Below, one piece after another: positions 23,237 to 31,457 of a DNA stretch of 64,000 bases. Origin of the DNA: Eubacteriaceae bacterium (GTDB lineage Bacteria > Bacillota > Clostridia > Peptostreptococcales > Anaerovoracaceae); contig CABIXY010000004.1 in NCBI GenBank assembly GCA_902362805.1, positions 534,964-598,963 of the forward strand, read 5' to 3'. The notes under the pieces were generated by a model. That model ran no database searches. It was not told the DNA's origin and was given only the letters and a program-made list of their open reading frames with translations. The position numbers and the translations under genes are program-made. Position 1 is the stretch's first letter. Each line of letters opens with the position of its first letter.

Positions 23237-24502
23237 TTACACAGCATATCTGATCAAAAGATAGATCATGGCCAGCACGACGGACATGATCATCACTGGG
23301 AATCCCACCTTCGTATATTCTTTGAAGGTAATCGGATAACCGTGCTTACCGCTGATGCCAGAGAGCACCACGTTAGCCGACGCACCGATCAGGGTACCGT
23401 TGCCGCCAAGGCATGCGCCCAGGGAAATTGCCCACCACAACGGGGTAATGTTGATTCCGCTTTCGCCCAAAGCCAGTACCAGCGGTATCAATGTAGCTAC
23501 AAAAGGGATATTGTCCAAGACGGAAGACAAGAGTGCCGATGCCCAAAGCAATACCATCATCGTCATGATCTCATGACCCTTTGTCATATTGATGACAAGC
23601 TGTGCCAGCTGTCCGATCACACCGGTTTCGTCTAAGCCGCCTACAACGATGAACAGGCCTGCGAAAAAAAGAATGGTCGTCCACTCTACCTCACCAATGA
23701 TGTAATCCACGTTTTGTCTGCCGATGACCAGCATGACGGCTGCCGCTGTCAATGCCACCGTTGCCGACTCAATTCCCAACTGGCTGTGAAACATGAAACC
23801 AACTACGACCAAAATCATGACGACGATGCTCTTGTAAAGCAGCGGTATATCCTCTATGGCTTTGTTTTCATCCAGCTCCATGACGGAAAGAATCGCACCC
23901 TCATCAGCTGTCAGCTTTGATTTGTAGACAAACTTCATGACTAGTATCAGCGCCACAATTACAACGACGGCCACAACCCCCGTATTGACGATGAAATCGA
24001 CGAAATCAAGTCCGGCTGCACTGCCGATCATGATATTCGGCGGGTCACCGATCAAAGTTGCCGTACCGCCGATATTGGACGCCAGTATCTGGGTCATCAG
24101 AAAAGGTACCGGATTGACTTTGAGCATCCTGGCGATAGTGATAGTCATAGGTCCTACCAGCAGGACGGTAGTCACATTGTCCAGGAATGCAGATAATACG
24201 GCTGTAATCACCATGAAAGCGACCATGATCTTCCACGGATTTCCATGGGCAAGCTTGGCCGCTTTGATTGCAATGTATTCGAAAATACCCGAATTTTTGA
24301 CGACAGAGACAAAGATCATCATACCGATCAATACCCCGATCGTATTGAAATCTATGTATCCCACAGCCTTGTCCACTGTAAGGATATGGGTCAGCATCAG
24401 CACGACTGCTCCTGCCAAAGCCACCGCCGTCCTGTGCACCTTCTCCGTCATAATTGCCACAATAACGATTAAAAAAACGATAATTGCTATCACTGCTTCC
24501 AC
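23237..24502 (-). CDS. ArsB/NhaD-family ion transporter
   Basis: The 421-residue membrane protein has about eleven segments. It carries paired re-entrant motifs typical of the ion transporter superfamily: DNVTTVLLVGP and GGTATLIGDPPNIMIG in the first half, LDNIPFVATLIPL and GGNGTLIGASANVV in the second. Members exchange sodium, arsenite or organic anions for protons. I placed the start at a GTG (24502) with AGAGGTG just ahead, because the N-terminal 29 residues of the longer frame lack a ribosome site and precede the first membrane segment awkwardly. Confidence 0.82.
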   Translation of the reverse strand: MEAVIAIIVFLIVIVAIMTEKVHRTAVALAGAVVLMLTHILTVDKAVGYIDFNTIGVLIGMMIFVSVVKNSGIFEYIAIKAAKLAHGNPWKIMVAFMVITAVLSAFLDNVTTVLLVGPMTITIARMLKVNPVPFLMTQILASNIGGTATLIGDPPNIMIGSAAGLDFVDFIVNTGVVAVVVIVALILVMKFVYKSKLTADEGAILSVMELDENKAIEDIPLLYKSIVVMILVVVGFMFHSQLGIESATVALTAAAVMLVIGRQNVDYIIGEVEWTTILFFAGLFIVVGGLDETGVIGQLAQLVINMTKGHEIMTMMVLLWASALLSSVLDNIPFVATLIPLVLALGESGINITPLWWAISLGACLGGNGTLIGASANVVLSGISGKHGYPITFKEYTKVGFPVMIMSVVLAMIYLLIRYAV

Positions 24503-24681
24503 TTTTTCACCTCTTGCTGTCAGATTCTGCTCCTTGCATAACATGGATTGTAGCACTTTTAAATAAAAAAGCAATGGCTTTACTAACATTCAAAAATATC
24601 AGAAATTGTCGCAAATGATCGAATCCCGCAGAATATCAAGGATGCCGCAGGATTCCAACTTTAGTATTATTTTTATTTTCT

Positions 24682-25281
24682 TTAAAAGCCCAGTGCTTCG
24701 TTGATGAGAACGACTTCCATCTCCTCGTGGCGCATCTTTTTGAAGTGAATCATCAGACCGTTGCAGATGCGGTCCGGACTGCTGCAGTCATAACATTTGT
24801 CACCGTCATTGTAGGCGCAGGGTGTCTTCAGACCTTTCCGCAGAGCATTCTTCGGCGCTGCTACATTGCGCACTCTCCAAAGAGCTTTTTCCAGATCCGG
24901 CTCTATTTTGTTGGTACCGAAGACCAGATACACTTTTCTGTGTCCGTACAAGGTTCCCGCCACACGATTTCCAGTTCCATCCAGATTAATCAGTATTCCA
25001 TCTTCTGTGGCTCCATTGACTGAGGTCACATAGAACTCCGCCTGCATGCCGTCTTTCGCCGCTTTAAAAAAATCCTCGCCATGTTCTGGATCATAGACCA
25101 TGTTATGTGCAGAAAGTTTTTCGTACAGATTCATTGAAAGCAGTGTCTGTGAATCGCCAAAAGCCACCGTCGTCTGATTGATTTCTCTGTTCAGATAATC
25201 GGCAGCTGCCGCAGCTGTCTCGAAATAGGAAACCCGGTAGTTGTTTTTTTCAAAAGCTTTTGCAATCTTTTTAATATCCAT
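24682..25281 (-). CDS. LUD-domain protein (lactate utilisation/DUF162 family)
   Basis: The 199-residue protein is a single LUD domain as in LutC/YkgG-type proteins: VAFGDSQTLLSMNLYEKL, then ITSVNGATEDGILINLDGTGNRVA and KVYLVFGTNKIEPDLEKAL. Its C-terminus carries clustered cysteines (TPCAYNDGDKCYDCSSPDRICNG), which may bind an iron-sulphur cluster or zinc; this extension is usual in clostridial stand-alone members. The ATG at 25281 follows GGGAGG. No lutA or lutB genes are adjacent, so the metabolic role is open. Confidence 0.8.
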   Translation of the reverse strand: MDIKKIAKAFEKNNYRVSYFETAAAAADYLNREINQTTVAFGDSQTLLSMNLYEKLSAHNMVYDPEHGEDFFKAAKDGMQAEFYVTSVNGATEDGILINLDGTGNRVAGTLYGHRKVYLVFGTNKIEPDLEKALWRVRNVAAPKNALRKGLKTPCAYNDGDKCYDCSSPDRICNGLMIHFKKMRHEEMEVVLINEALGF

Positions 25282-25357
25282 CTCTCCATCCTCCCTTTGC
25301 AGTTCTTCTCTAGACATTTTACATCTACTCACAGATGGTTTCAACTCACCTTTTTCA

Positions 25358-26989
25358 TCATATTTCTCCGTACTGTTCTGCGATATTTAAAGCGTGGTCG
25401 CCGATACGTTCAAAATCTGTGACCATTTCTGAAAAAAGGATGCCTGCTTCAGCTGAGCAGCCGCCTTCTTTCATCCTGTTGATCTGGTTATTTCGCATGG
25501 TTTCACTCATATCGTCGATTCTCTGTTCATTCTGCGCCGTCAGCTTCAGCACTTCCTTACCATCCTTTTCATGACCGTTTTTAATACAAGTCAGCGTCTG
25601 ATCTGTCAGTGTCTTCATCTCTGCAGTTTCTTTGATCGCCTGATCTGACAGCAGGATATCACCCTTTTCAATCGCATGGGCATATTCTGCAATATTCATG
25701 GCATGATCGCCGATTCTCTCCAGATTGCCCACAATCTTATAATAGGAACCGATTCGCTCTGAATCGGATTCGCTCATCTCAAGGACGACCACCTTTGCAA
25801 TATATTTAGAAATTTCCGCATTGAGATAATCGATATATTCTTCTCTGGCGGTGATGTTCTCCATCTGGCTGCATTTACGCGTAACTACCGCCTCAAAACC
25901 ATCTCTTACGTTCTGCCACACCAAATCGAACATGCGGGCGATTTCATTGTCAAGCTGCTTGATGGACACCGAAATCTGTCCCACCTGTCTTGTTTTTCGT
26001 CCATCGATAGGTTCCAGATAAATCAGCTTATGTGTCTCTTCACGTTCATCATCGCCGCCCGGCAAAATCTTTGTCGCTGCTTTTGCCATCAGATTTCCGA
26101 AAGGAAGAAGTAACAAGGTGGTGACGATGTTGAAAACAGTATGTACATTGGCAATTTGTGCCACAGTATTGCCCGGTGTAAAGCTTTCCATCCATAAGAC
26201 GAAAGGTGTCGTCATGCAGATCGCGGTGAAAAGGAAGGTTCCGATGATATTGAACATCAGGTGGATGATTGTTGAACGCTTGGCGTTGACCTTTGTTCCA
26301 ATGGATGCCAGAACCGCTGTGATACAGGTGCCGATATTCTGACCGAACAGCACATATACCGCTTGAGGCAGACCGAGAACGCCGCTGGCGGCAAGTGCCT
26401 GTAGGATTCCCACCGAGGCAGAGGAGGACTGAATCAGCGCTGTAAAGATGGCTCCTGCCAGAATTCCCACCAAAGGATTATCAAATTTGGTAATCAGATT
26501 GGTAAATACTGCCGAATCCTGCAGCGGCTCCATGGCTGTACTCATCATGTTCATACCGATGAAAAGCACGCCCAGGCCTGCTATGATATTGCCAAGATGC
26601 TGTGCTTTCTCACTTTTCAGAAAGACCATCATCACGACGCCGATGAAGGTGATCAAGGGTGCAATCGCACTGACATCCAAGGCGATCAGCTGTCCAGTGA
26701 TGGTTGTACCAATGTTAGCGCCCATAATCACCCACACTGCTTGATTCAGAGTCATCAAACCGGCAGAAACGAAGCCCACCACCATGACAGTCGTGGCCGA
26801 AGAGGACTGAATGACCGCTGTGATCCCTGCGCCCACTAAGACTCCCTTTACGCGGTTGGAGGTCAGCTTCTCCAAAATGGTCTTCATTTTATTGCCTGCA
26901 GCAGCTTCCAGGCCGCTGCTCATCATCTGCATGCCATACAGGAACAGAGCCAGTCCGCCCAGAAGCATTAAAACATCACTTGTGCTCAT
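25358..26989 (-). CDS. Na/Pi cotransporter-family protein with PhoU domain
   Basis: The 543-residue protein has eight to nine membrane segments (about 1-310) in two inverted halves, each carrying the family hallmark QSSSA (VIQSSSATTVMVVGFV and LIQSSSASVGILQAL). A C-terminal PhoU-like helical bundle (about 345-540) follows. It should couple sodium to phosphate uptake or efflux, with the PhoU part acting as a cytoplasmic regulator. The ATG at 26989 follows AGAGGAG. It appears monocistronic or shares a transcript with the LUD gene 76 bases downstream. Confidence 0.88.
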   Translation of the reverse strand: MSTSDVLMLLGGLALFLYGMQMMSSGLEAAAGNKMKTILEKLTSNRVKGVLVGAGITAVIQSSSATTVMVVGFVSAGLMTLNQAVWVIMGANIGTTITGQLIALDVSAIAPLITFIGVVMMVFLKSEKAQHLGNIIAGLGVLFIGMNMMSTAMEPLQDSAVFTNLITKFDNPLVGILAGAIFTALIQSSSASVGILQALAASGVLGLPQAVYVLFGQNIGTCITAVLASIGTKVNAKRSTIIHLMFNIIGTFLFTAICMTTPFVLWMESFTPGNTVAQIANVHTVFNIVTTLLLLPFGNLMAKAATKILPGGDDEREETHKLIYLEPIDGRKTRQVGQISVSIKQLDNEIARMFDLVWQNVRDGFEAVVTRKCSQMENITAREEYIDYLNAEISKYIAKVVVLEMSESDSERIGSYYKIVGNLERIGDHAMNIAEYAHAIEKGDILLSDQAIKETAEMKTLTDQTLTCIKNGHEKDGKEVLKLTAQNEQRIDDMSETMRNNQINRMKEGGCSAEAGILFSEMVTDFERIGDHALNIAEQYGEI

Positions 26990-27164
26990 TTCTGCATCTC
27001 CTCTTATAATAGAACTTCATTTGATGTGACGATATGAGTCCGTTGTTTGTCAGCATCGTCCGCACCTGGTGATAACGGAATTCATTCATCTCTTCTTCAT
27101 TAATCCAAGTACCTGACTTGGAATTTTCGTCAAAAAAAATAAGGTTCCTATGTATTTCTGTCAT
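26976..27164 (-). CDS. Possible small ORF ahead of the Na/Pi transporter gene
   Basis: A 62-codon frame starts after GGGGGAGAAAA and overlaps the transporter start by 14 bases. The protein (MTEIHRNLIFFDENSKSGT onward) matches nothing I know. The good ribosome site favours translation. It may be a leader ORF or the end of a decayed gene, since the next 250 bases hold a receiver-domain relic. Confidence 0.3.
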   Translation of the reverse strand: MTEIHRNLIFFDENSKSGTWINEEEMNEFRYHQVRTMLTNNGLISSHQMKFYYKRRCRNEHK

Positions 27165-27249
27165 TTTTCTCCCCCATTTAAAATAAGATATCAGAGATTA
27201 TTGTAACAGGCGGAACCTATTTTTCCTATTGAACTTTAGTTGCATTTTT

Positions 27250-27414
27250 GATTTAGCGAGATGATTTGACGCCTCTTAACCGTCCATTTTTGGCATCTGG
27301 ACATCCATCAGAATCAAGGCATGATACCCTTCTTGCCCTTCAGCCACTTTCTGCACGGCCTCTTCACCATCACAAGTTTCCTCTATCATGATGCCTCTTC
27401 CAAGGCGATTCGTC
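27250..27414 (-). pseudogene. Response-regulator receiver-domain relic
   Basis: One frame reads GRGIMIEETCDGEEAVQ, then ALILMDVQMPKMDG, an in-frame stop (TAA where a tyrosine codon is expected), then EASNHL. This is the middle of a receiver domain of the type found at the end of hybrid kinases. Both ends of the domain are missing. It resembles the second receiver of the hybrid kinase at 36024-38735. Confidence 0.65.
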
Positions 27415-27455
27415 TTTGATAAACTCTTCCAGATCGTCAGAGGTTTTTTCGGTCT

Positions 27456-28313
27456 TCAAGACCTTTTCCCCTTGCTGGCACATAGTCTGCCGAGGATAAA
27501 AAACAGCACGATACAGCCCGCAATCACTAGCAAGCTTTCTGTCTGTGTCACGACGTGGCTGCCGAATTCATAGCGGATGCCTAACTCTGTTTTTAAGCCT
27601 GCGGCAACTTCTTCTGGCACCCCTTCAAAAGCCGTCTGCATCGGTTTCTCCATCATCAAATTTCTAAAAATAGCTGCTGCATGGGATACGGGGAAAAGCT
27701 TGATCATCCACTGCACCGCCTCTGGATACATACCGATGGGAAGATAAATACCTGTCACGAATCCAATCAGGGTTCCAAATACGGTGCTGGCAACAGAAAA
27801 GGCACTTTGGCTTCTAAACAGAGAGACAATAAATACCATAAAAGTCGTATTCATCAGGGTGGTCAGGAGAATCATAGCCAGCACTTTGACAATCTGTTCC
27901 GCAGCCAGAAGTGCGCCCCCGTTCACGACGATATAAATTTCTGCTGCCGTAAAAGCAAGCAATGTCATGAGCAGCCCTACAATGTAAGCACCTGCAATAT
28001 AGCCGCCGGTCAAAGCCGTACGGCTGATCGGCGCGATATAAAAGTCCATGTTCATTCTAAGCTCCCGGTCTTTCACCATGGACCCTAGCATACCCATGGT
28101 AGTGGTAAAGCTTGTGACAGCCAGAACCCCGGCCATGACCCAGTTATCCATCAGCTCTCGTGCCCCGGCAAAGTCTCGCAGGTCTTTGGTCCATACATCA
28201 CCCAAAAATAGGACATAGAGACCGATGATGATAAATACTGCCAAAAGGGAGAACATCACGTTAGACTTGTCACGAAAATATATCTTTAAATTTCTCTTTG
28301 TAAATGCTATCAT
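27456..28313 (-). CDS. ABC-2 type transporter permease
   Basis: The 285-residue protein has six membrane segments, beginning with a short cytoplasmic N-terminus (MIAFTKRNLKIYFRDKSNV) and a large loop before segment two, as in ABC-2 permeases of drug, antibiotic or polysaccharide exporters. Its start overlaps the stop of the ATPase gene by four bases. The substrate is unknown. Confidence 0.85.
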   Translation of the reverse strand: MIAFTKRNLKIYFRDKSNVMFSLLAVFIIIGLYVLFLGDVWTKDLRDFAGARELMDNWVMAGVLAVTSFTTTMGMLGSMVKDRELRMNMDFYIAPISRTALTGGYIAGAYIVGLLMTLLAFTAAEIYIVVNGGALLAAEQIVKVLAMILLTTLMNTTFMVFIVSLFRSQSAFSVASTVFGTLIGFVTGIYLPIGMYPEAVQWMIKLFPVSHAAAIFRNLMMEKPMQTAFEGVPEEVAAGLKTELGIRYEFGSHVVTQTESLLVIAGCIVLFFILGRLCASKGKRS

Positions 28314-29173
28314 TCTCTGATTTCCTTCCCTGTCACTCCAATGAACACATCGTCCATAGATCCTTTTTCCACGGTGAACTCTCTGATATTGCCCTCATAT
28401 TTTTTCAAAAAATCAAGAGCTTCTATGGTCGATTCCAATTTCAGTTTTACAGTTTCACTGCTCTCTTTGAGCAGTATGCTCATCTTATCTTTGGCATATC
28501 TGCTTTTTAGATCCAGCGGTGTACCTTTTGCCGCAATCTTACCATCATCTACGATAATACAGTAATCTGCATCTTCTGCTTCTTCCATGTAGTGCGTCGT
28601 CAGAAAGACCGTCATATTCTGTTCAGCCTGCAGCCTCTTTATGGTATTCCAAATACTCCTTCTGCTCTGCGGGTCAAGTCCCGTAGTCGGCTCGTCGAGA
28701 AAGAGAATGTGCGGCGTATGAATCAACGCTCTGGCGATGTCTGCCCGCCGTCTCTGCCCGCCGGAAAGCTTTCCATAGGGACGTTTGAGGAAGCCCATCA
28801 AATCTGTAGCCTTGGCAGCCCTTTTTACAGCTTCTTTTAACGCCCTTCCTTTTAAATTGTAGAAACTGCCTCTAATCAAGAGATTTTCTTCCACCGTGAG
28901 CAGATCGTCAAGCACACCGCTTTGAAACACGACACCGATTCGTTTTCGTATGGACGCATCGTCTTTACCCAGGATGAATCCGTCCACTTGTATACTGCCG
29001 CTGTCCGGTTTCAAGAATGTGCAGATCATGTTAATCGTCGTGGATTTTCCCGCTCCATTGGGTCCCAAAAACGCGAAGAGACCGCCTTCTTCCACATAAA
29101 AGCTGATCTCTTTCACGGCTTTTACTGAGCCGTAGCTTTTTTCCAATTGTTTTATCTCTATGATATGACTCAT
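28310..29173 (-). CDS. ABC-2 type transporter ATPase
   Basis: The 287-residue ATPase has Walker A GPNGAGKST, signature LSGGQRRRADIARAL and Walker B ILFLDEPTTGLDPQSR, the DrrA/CcmA-type pattern. Its C-terminal extension of about 70 residues (SRYAKDKMSILL to the end) is usual for this group. It is coupled to the permease and preceded by GGAGGTGAAG. The operon is divergent from the TPR gene at 29342. Confidence 0.88.
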   Translation of the reverse strand: MSHIIEIKQLEKSYGSVKAVKEISFYVEEGGLFAFLGPNGAGKSTTINMICTFLKPDSGSIQVDGFILGKDDASIRKRIGVVFQSGVLDDLLTVEENLLIRGSFYNLKGRALKEAVKRAAKATDLMGFLKRPYGKLSGGQRRRADIARALIHTPHILFLDEPTTGLDPQSRRSIWNTIKRLQAEQNMTVFLTTHYMEEAEDADYCIIVDDGKIAAKGTPLDLKSRYAKDKMSILLKESSETVKLKLESTIEALDFLKKYEGNIREFTVEKGSMDDVFIGVTGKEIRE

Positions 29174-29279
29174 ATCTTCACCTCCGCTGTAACCATAGCA
29201 CGGCAGGTGCTGCCTAGTAAACCCTGTCAGCTGTGACCTGTTCAGATCTGCGGCTGAGTTACAAAAAAACGCCCATAAC

Positions 29280-29308
29280 TTGCGGGGTGCTGTGAATTAT
29301 ACTATAAT
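29280..29308 (+). promoter_or_regulatory. Probable sigma-A promoter of the TPR gene
   Basis: TTGCGG and TATAAT are separated by 17 bases. The start codon lies 33 bases downstream, with AGGAG-type sequence between them. Confidence 0.6.
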
Positions 29309-29341
29309 GAGGACAGTACAGGAAAGAACAGGAGTCAGAAA

Positions 29342-30313
29342 ATGAAAGATACATTACTTACAGAAAAAGATATCGAAGCCTTAGAATCTTATGCCGAAGG
29401 CTATTTTTATAAGATACTGCAGCACATCCGCGATTTTATCGATACGGGGCTCAAAGAGAAACGCTTTACGCAAAAAGAGGCAGAACACGACCTCGAAATC
29501 GCTCTGTGGGTTTCTTACGCCTGCAACAACATCGACGAATACGAATATTATTATACTGCTGTACGGTGGCTGGCTGATGTGGAAGACCTGGCAGAGGGCT
29601 GCGGCGTCTGGTATTACCGCTATTCCAGCGCTTTGATGTACTGCGGCAGGCTGACAGAGGCTCTCGTCTATGTAGAAAAAGGCGTTTTGGAAGACCCCGA
29701 CTACCCATGGAGCTGGCTGCAGTTAGCAAAATTGCGCAGTCACTTCGGAGACAGCGAAGGCGCACTATCAGCAAACAAAACCGGTCTTGCCTTAGTTCCC
29801 GGCGATTATGAATTTCTTCGCCAGGAGCAGGAACTGATACGGGGCTGTTCTTTAGAAGAACTATTAAATCACTATATTTACGAAGAAGACGATCGTGATC
29901 TGTCAGAGGGATATTTAGACGGCTCCCTAAAACTGGATGCTATTTCCGGTGTCGTCTGTGACCAAAAAAATTTAGCCGCCATCAAAGACGCACTACAGGC
30001 AGAAAACTGGATTCCTGACGTACCCTACTGCTCTTTCCGCTTTCCTTATGGAGAACAGATGGTGATCGGTGTCTTTGAGATGAACGAGGCCGCCGTATCG
30101 AAGGTAAGTCTGAATTGGATCAGAGAAACACTCGCAAACCTGCCCACAGTGGAAGAAATTCAGAAAGAGTCTGAAAGTCAGGCCAGTGGGATTCCTGCAG
30201 ATGCCCTGGTTTTAGATCAGGTAGTATTTTATCGCAACCAGAGTATTGCATTGTTCTTTGACCACAGCGCGGCAAGCATACTCAAAATGCCTGACAGCCC
30301 TATCTGCAGCTAA
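29342..30313 (+). CDS. TPR-repeat cytoplasmic protein
   Basis: The 323-residue acidic protein is one of the few plus-strand genes. Residues about 70-165 form two to three tetratricopeptide-like repeats (WYYRYSSALMYCGRLTEALVYVEKGVLEDPDYPWSWLQLAKLRSHFGDSEGALSANKTG, read in pieces), giving a protein-binding surface. The rest is mixed alpha/beta with no family I can name. It is monocistronic, with its own promoter and a bidirectional terminator. It may take part in cell-envelope or stress physiology, but nothing in the context shows this. Confidence 0.7.
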   Translation: MKDTLLTEKDIEALESYAEGYFYKILQHIRDFIDTGLKEKRFTQKEAEHDLEIALWVSYACNNIDEYEYYYTAVRWLADVEDLAEGCGVWYYRYSSALMYCGRLTEALVYVEKGVLEDPDYPWSWLQLAKLRSHFGDSEGALSANKTGLALVPGDYEFLRQEQELIRGCSLEELLNHYIYEEDDRDLSEGYLDGSLKLDAISGVVCDQKNLAAIKDALQAENWIPDVPYCSFRFPYGEQMVIGVFEMNEAAVSKVSLNWIRETLANLPTVEEIQKESESQASGIPADALVLDQVVFYRNQSIALFFDHSAASILKMPDSPICS

Positions 30314-30317
30314 AACA

Positions 30318-30353
30318 ACAATGGAGAGGATTTTCAAAAATCCTCTCCATTGT
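30318..30353. terminator. Bidirectional terminator between convergent genes
   Basis: A perfect 17-base inverted repeat (ACAATGGAGAGGATTTT and its complement) with a short loop follows the TPR gene. On the minus strand it also encodes the last residues (NDNGEDF) of the DUF3021 protein. Confidence 0.85.
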
Positions 30354-30771
30354 CATTGATTTCCTGTATTCTCTGATTGATGGCTTCTGCCTCGCGGCTG
30401 CCACTTTTAAAACTCAATAACTTGACCATGATGTAGACCAAGAGGATGACGAAGAAAAAGAACACCGCCTCTAAGGCGTTTTCGTACAGCCTGAGCAGAC
30501 CGGCAAAGGTCATCAGCACAGCTTCCAGCAGCAGGAAGTGAATCGCTGTGCGCAGAAGAAATTGTCTCTCTGTCAGCACCTTCTTCGAATAAAATACGAG
30601 CAGTGTGGCGTCTCCTGTCAGAGAGAAGAGAGCCATCCAGGCAAAGTAACTGAGCTCGAAGGTTATGTCTGGATAAAATATGCTGCAGAACACATAGGTA
30701 CCGAAGATGGAGCCTGTATATATATAGAAAAATCCCAGAAGCATTTCTCTTTTTAATTCTTTAAAATCCAT
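30334..30771 (-). CDS. DUF3021-family membrane protein
   Basis: The 145-residue protein has four membrane segments, starting MDFKELKREMLLGFF. The order and length fit DUF3021, a family almost always encoded next to a LytTR DNA-binding protein, as here. Such proteins act as membrane partners that restrain the LytTR regulator (established for LytTR regulatory systems such as HdrRM-type pairs; the DUF3021 case is by analogy). Start at 30771 after AAGGAGG; the longer frame is rejected. Confidence 0.75.
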   Translation of the reverse strand: MDFKELKREMLLGFFYIYTGSIFGTYVFCSIFYPDITFELSYFAWMALFSLTGDATLLVFYSKKVLTERQFLLRTAIHFLLLEAVLMTFAGLLRLYENALEAVFFFFVILLVYIMVKLLSFKSGSREAEAINQRIQEINDNGEDF

Positions 30772-30782
30772 GCGGCACCTCC

Positions 30783-31220
30783 TTACAGTCCAATTTGTCT
30801 TTTCAGCTCCGGCACATACTGTCTGGACACTAGTACGCACTCGCCGTTTTTCAAGTAAACCTCAAACCGTCCGCTCATGGACGGTTTGACATGAGATATC
30901 TTTGTGGTATTGATGATGGTAGATTTGGACGCCCGAAAAAATTTGCCCGCCCTTGTTAAATCCTCAAACTCGTACAGCTTCAGCTTTGTCTCATAGACTC
31001 GGTCTTCACAATAGAGAAAGGCTTTGCTGTCCACCGTCTCAAAATAGAAGACATCGCCAAAAGGAATGCGATAGACTCTATCATCGACATAGGCGGTCAA
31101 CTGGTTCTGATTCATTTTCAGTCTGCGTACCAATTCCAGAATGTCGTCATTCATCTCATGACATTTGATGATGATTTCTTCTTCTTCGTGGCTGTCTACT
31201 TCCCGCACTGATATCTTCAC
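30783..31220 (-). CDS. LytTR-domain transcription regulator without receiver
   Basis: The 145-residue protein has a short N-terminal region (1-45) and a LytTR DNA-binding domain (about 50-143): VYRIPFGDVFYFETVDSKAFLY, then FRASKSTIINTTKISHVKPSMSGRFEVYLKNG. There is no receiver, so control is probably through the DUF3021 membrane protein encoded 11 bases downstream. The start is a GTG after GGAGGTGAACTG. LytTR pairs of this kind often regulate their own operon. Confidence 0.85.
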   Translation of the reverse strand: MKISVREVDSHEEEEIIIKCHEMNDDILELVRRLKMNQNQLTAYVDDRVYRIPFGDVFYFETVDSKAFLYCEDRVYETKLKLYEFEDLTRAGKFFRASKSTIINTTKISHVKPSMSGRFEVYLKNGECVLVSRQYVPELKRQIGL

Positions 31221-31251
31221 CAGTTCACCTCCTCACAATCATTTTTTTCAT

Positions 31252-31457
31252 GGAACGCGTCGTATGACATTCAGTCCAGCGAGATACTTATCGAGCTGCG
31301 TGACAGAATTTATGCTTAATGGTGCTTGCCCCAATTCACGCAGTGAATTGCAGGGAAGACCTTATGCAACAATTGCCCGAACTTGTTCGGCTGCAATTGA
31401 CTGCAGCGTTCCCCAGCCTATGGCTGGCTTGGAACGCGTCGTATGACATTCAGTCCA
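31252..31457 (-). repeat. Hairpin repeat B3 with 27-bp direct repeats
   Basis: A 27-bp sequence beginning GGAACGCGTCGTATGAC occurs at 31252 and again at 31431. Between them lie three hairpins: CCCAATTCAC/GTGAATTG, CAATTGCCCGAAC with GTTCGG-CT-GCAATTG, and GCGTTCCCCAGCC with GGCTGG-CTT-GGAACGC. The linker AGACCTTATGC and the GTCGTATGAC tail relate it to B1 and B2. It overlaps the last codons of the GGDEF-EAL gene. Confidence 0.82.

Noticed and set aside
23342..24566. Long plus-strand frames within the ArsB/NhaD-type transporter region
   Set aside because: They are antisense shadows of a membrane protein gene; the minus-strand product has diagnostic motifs.
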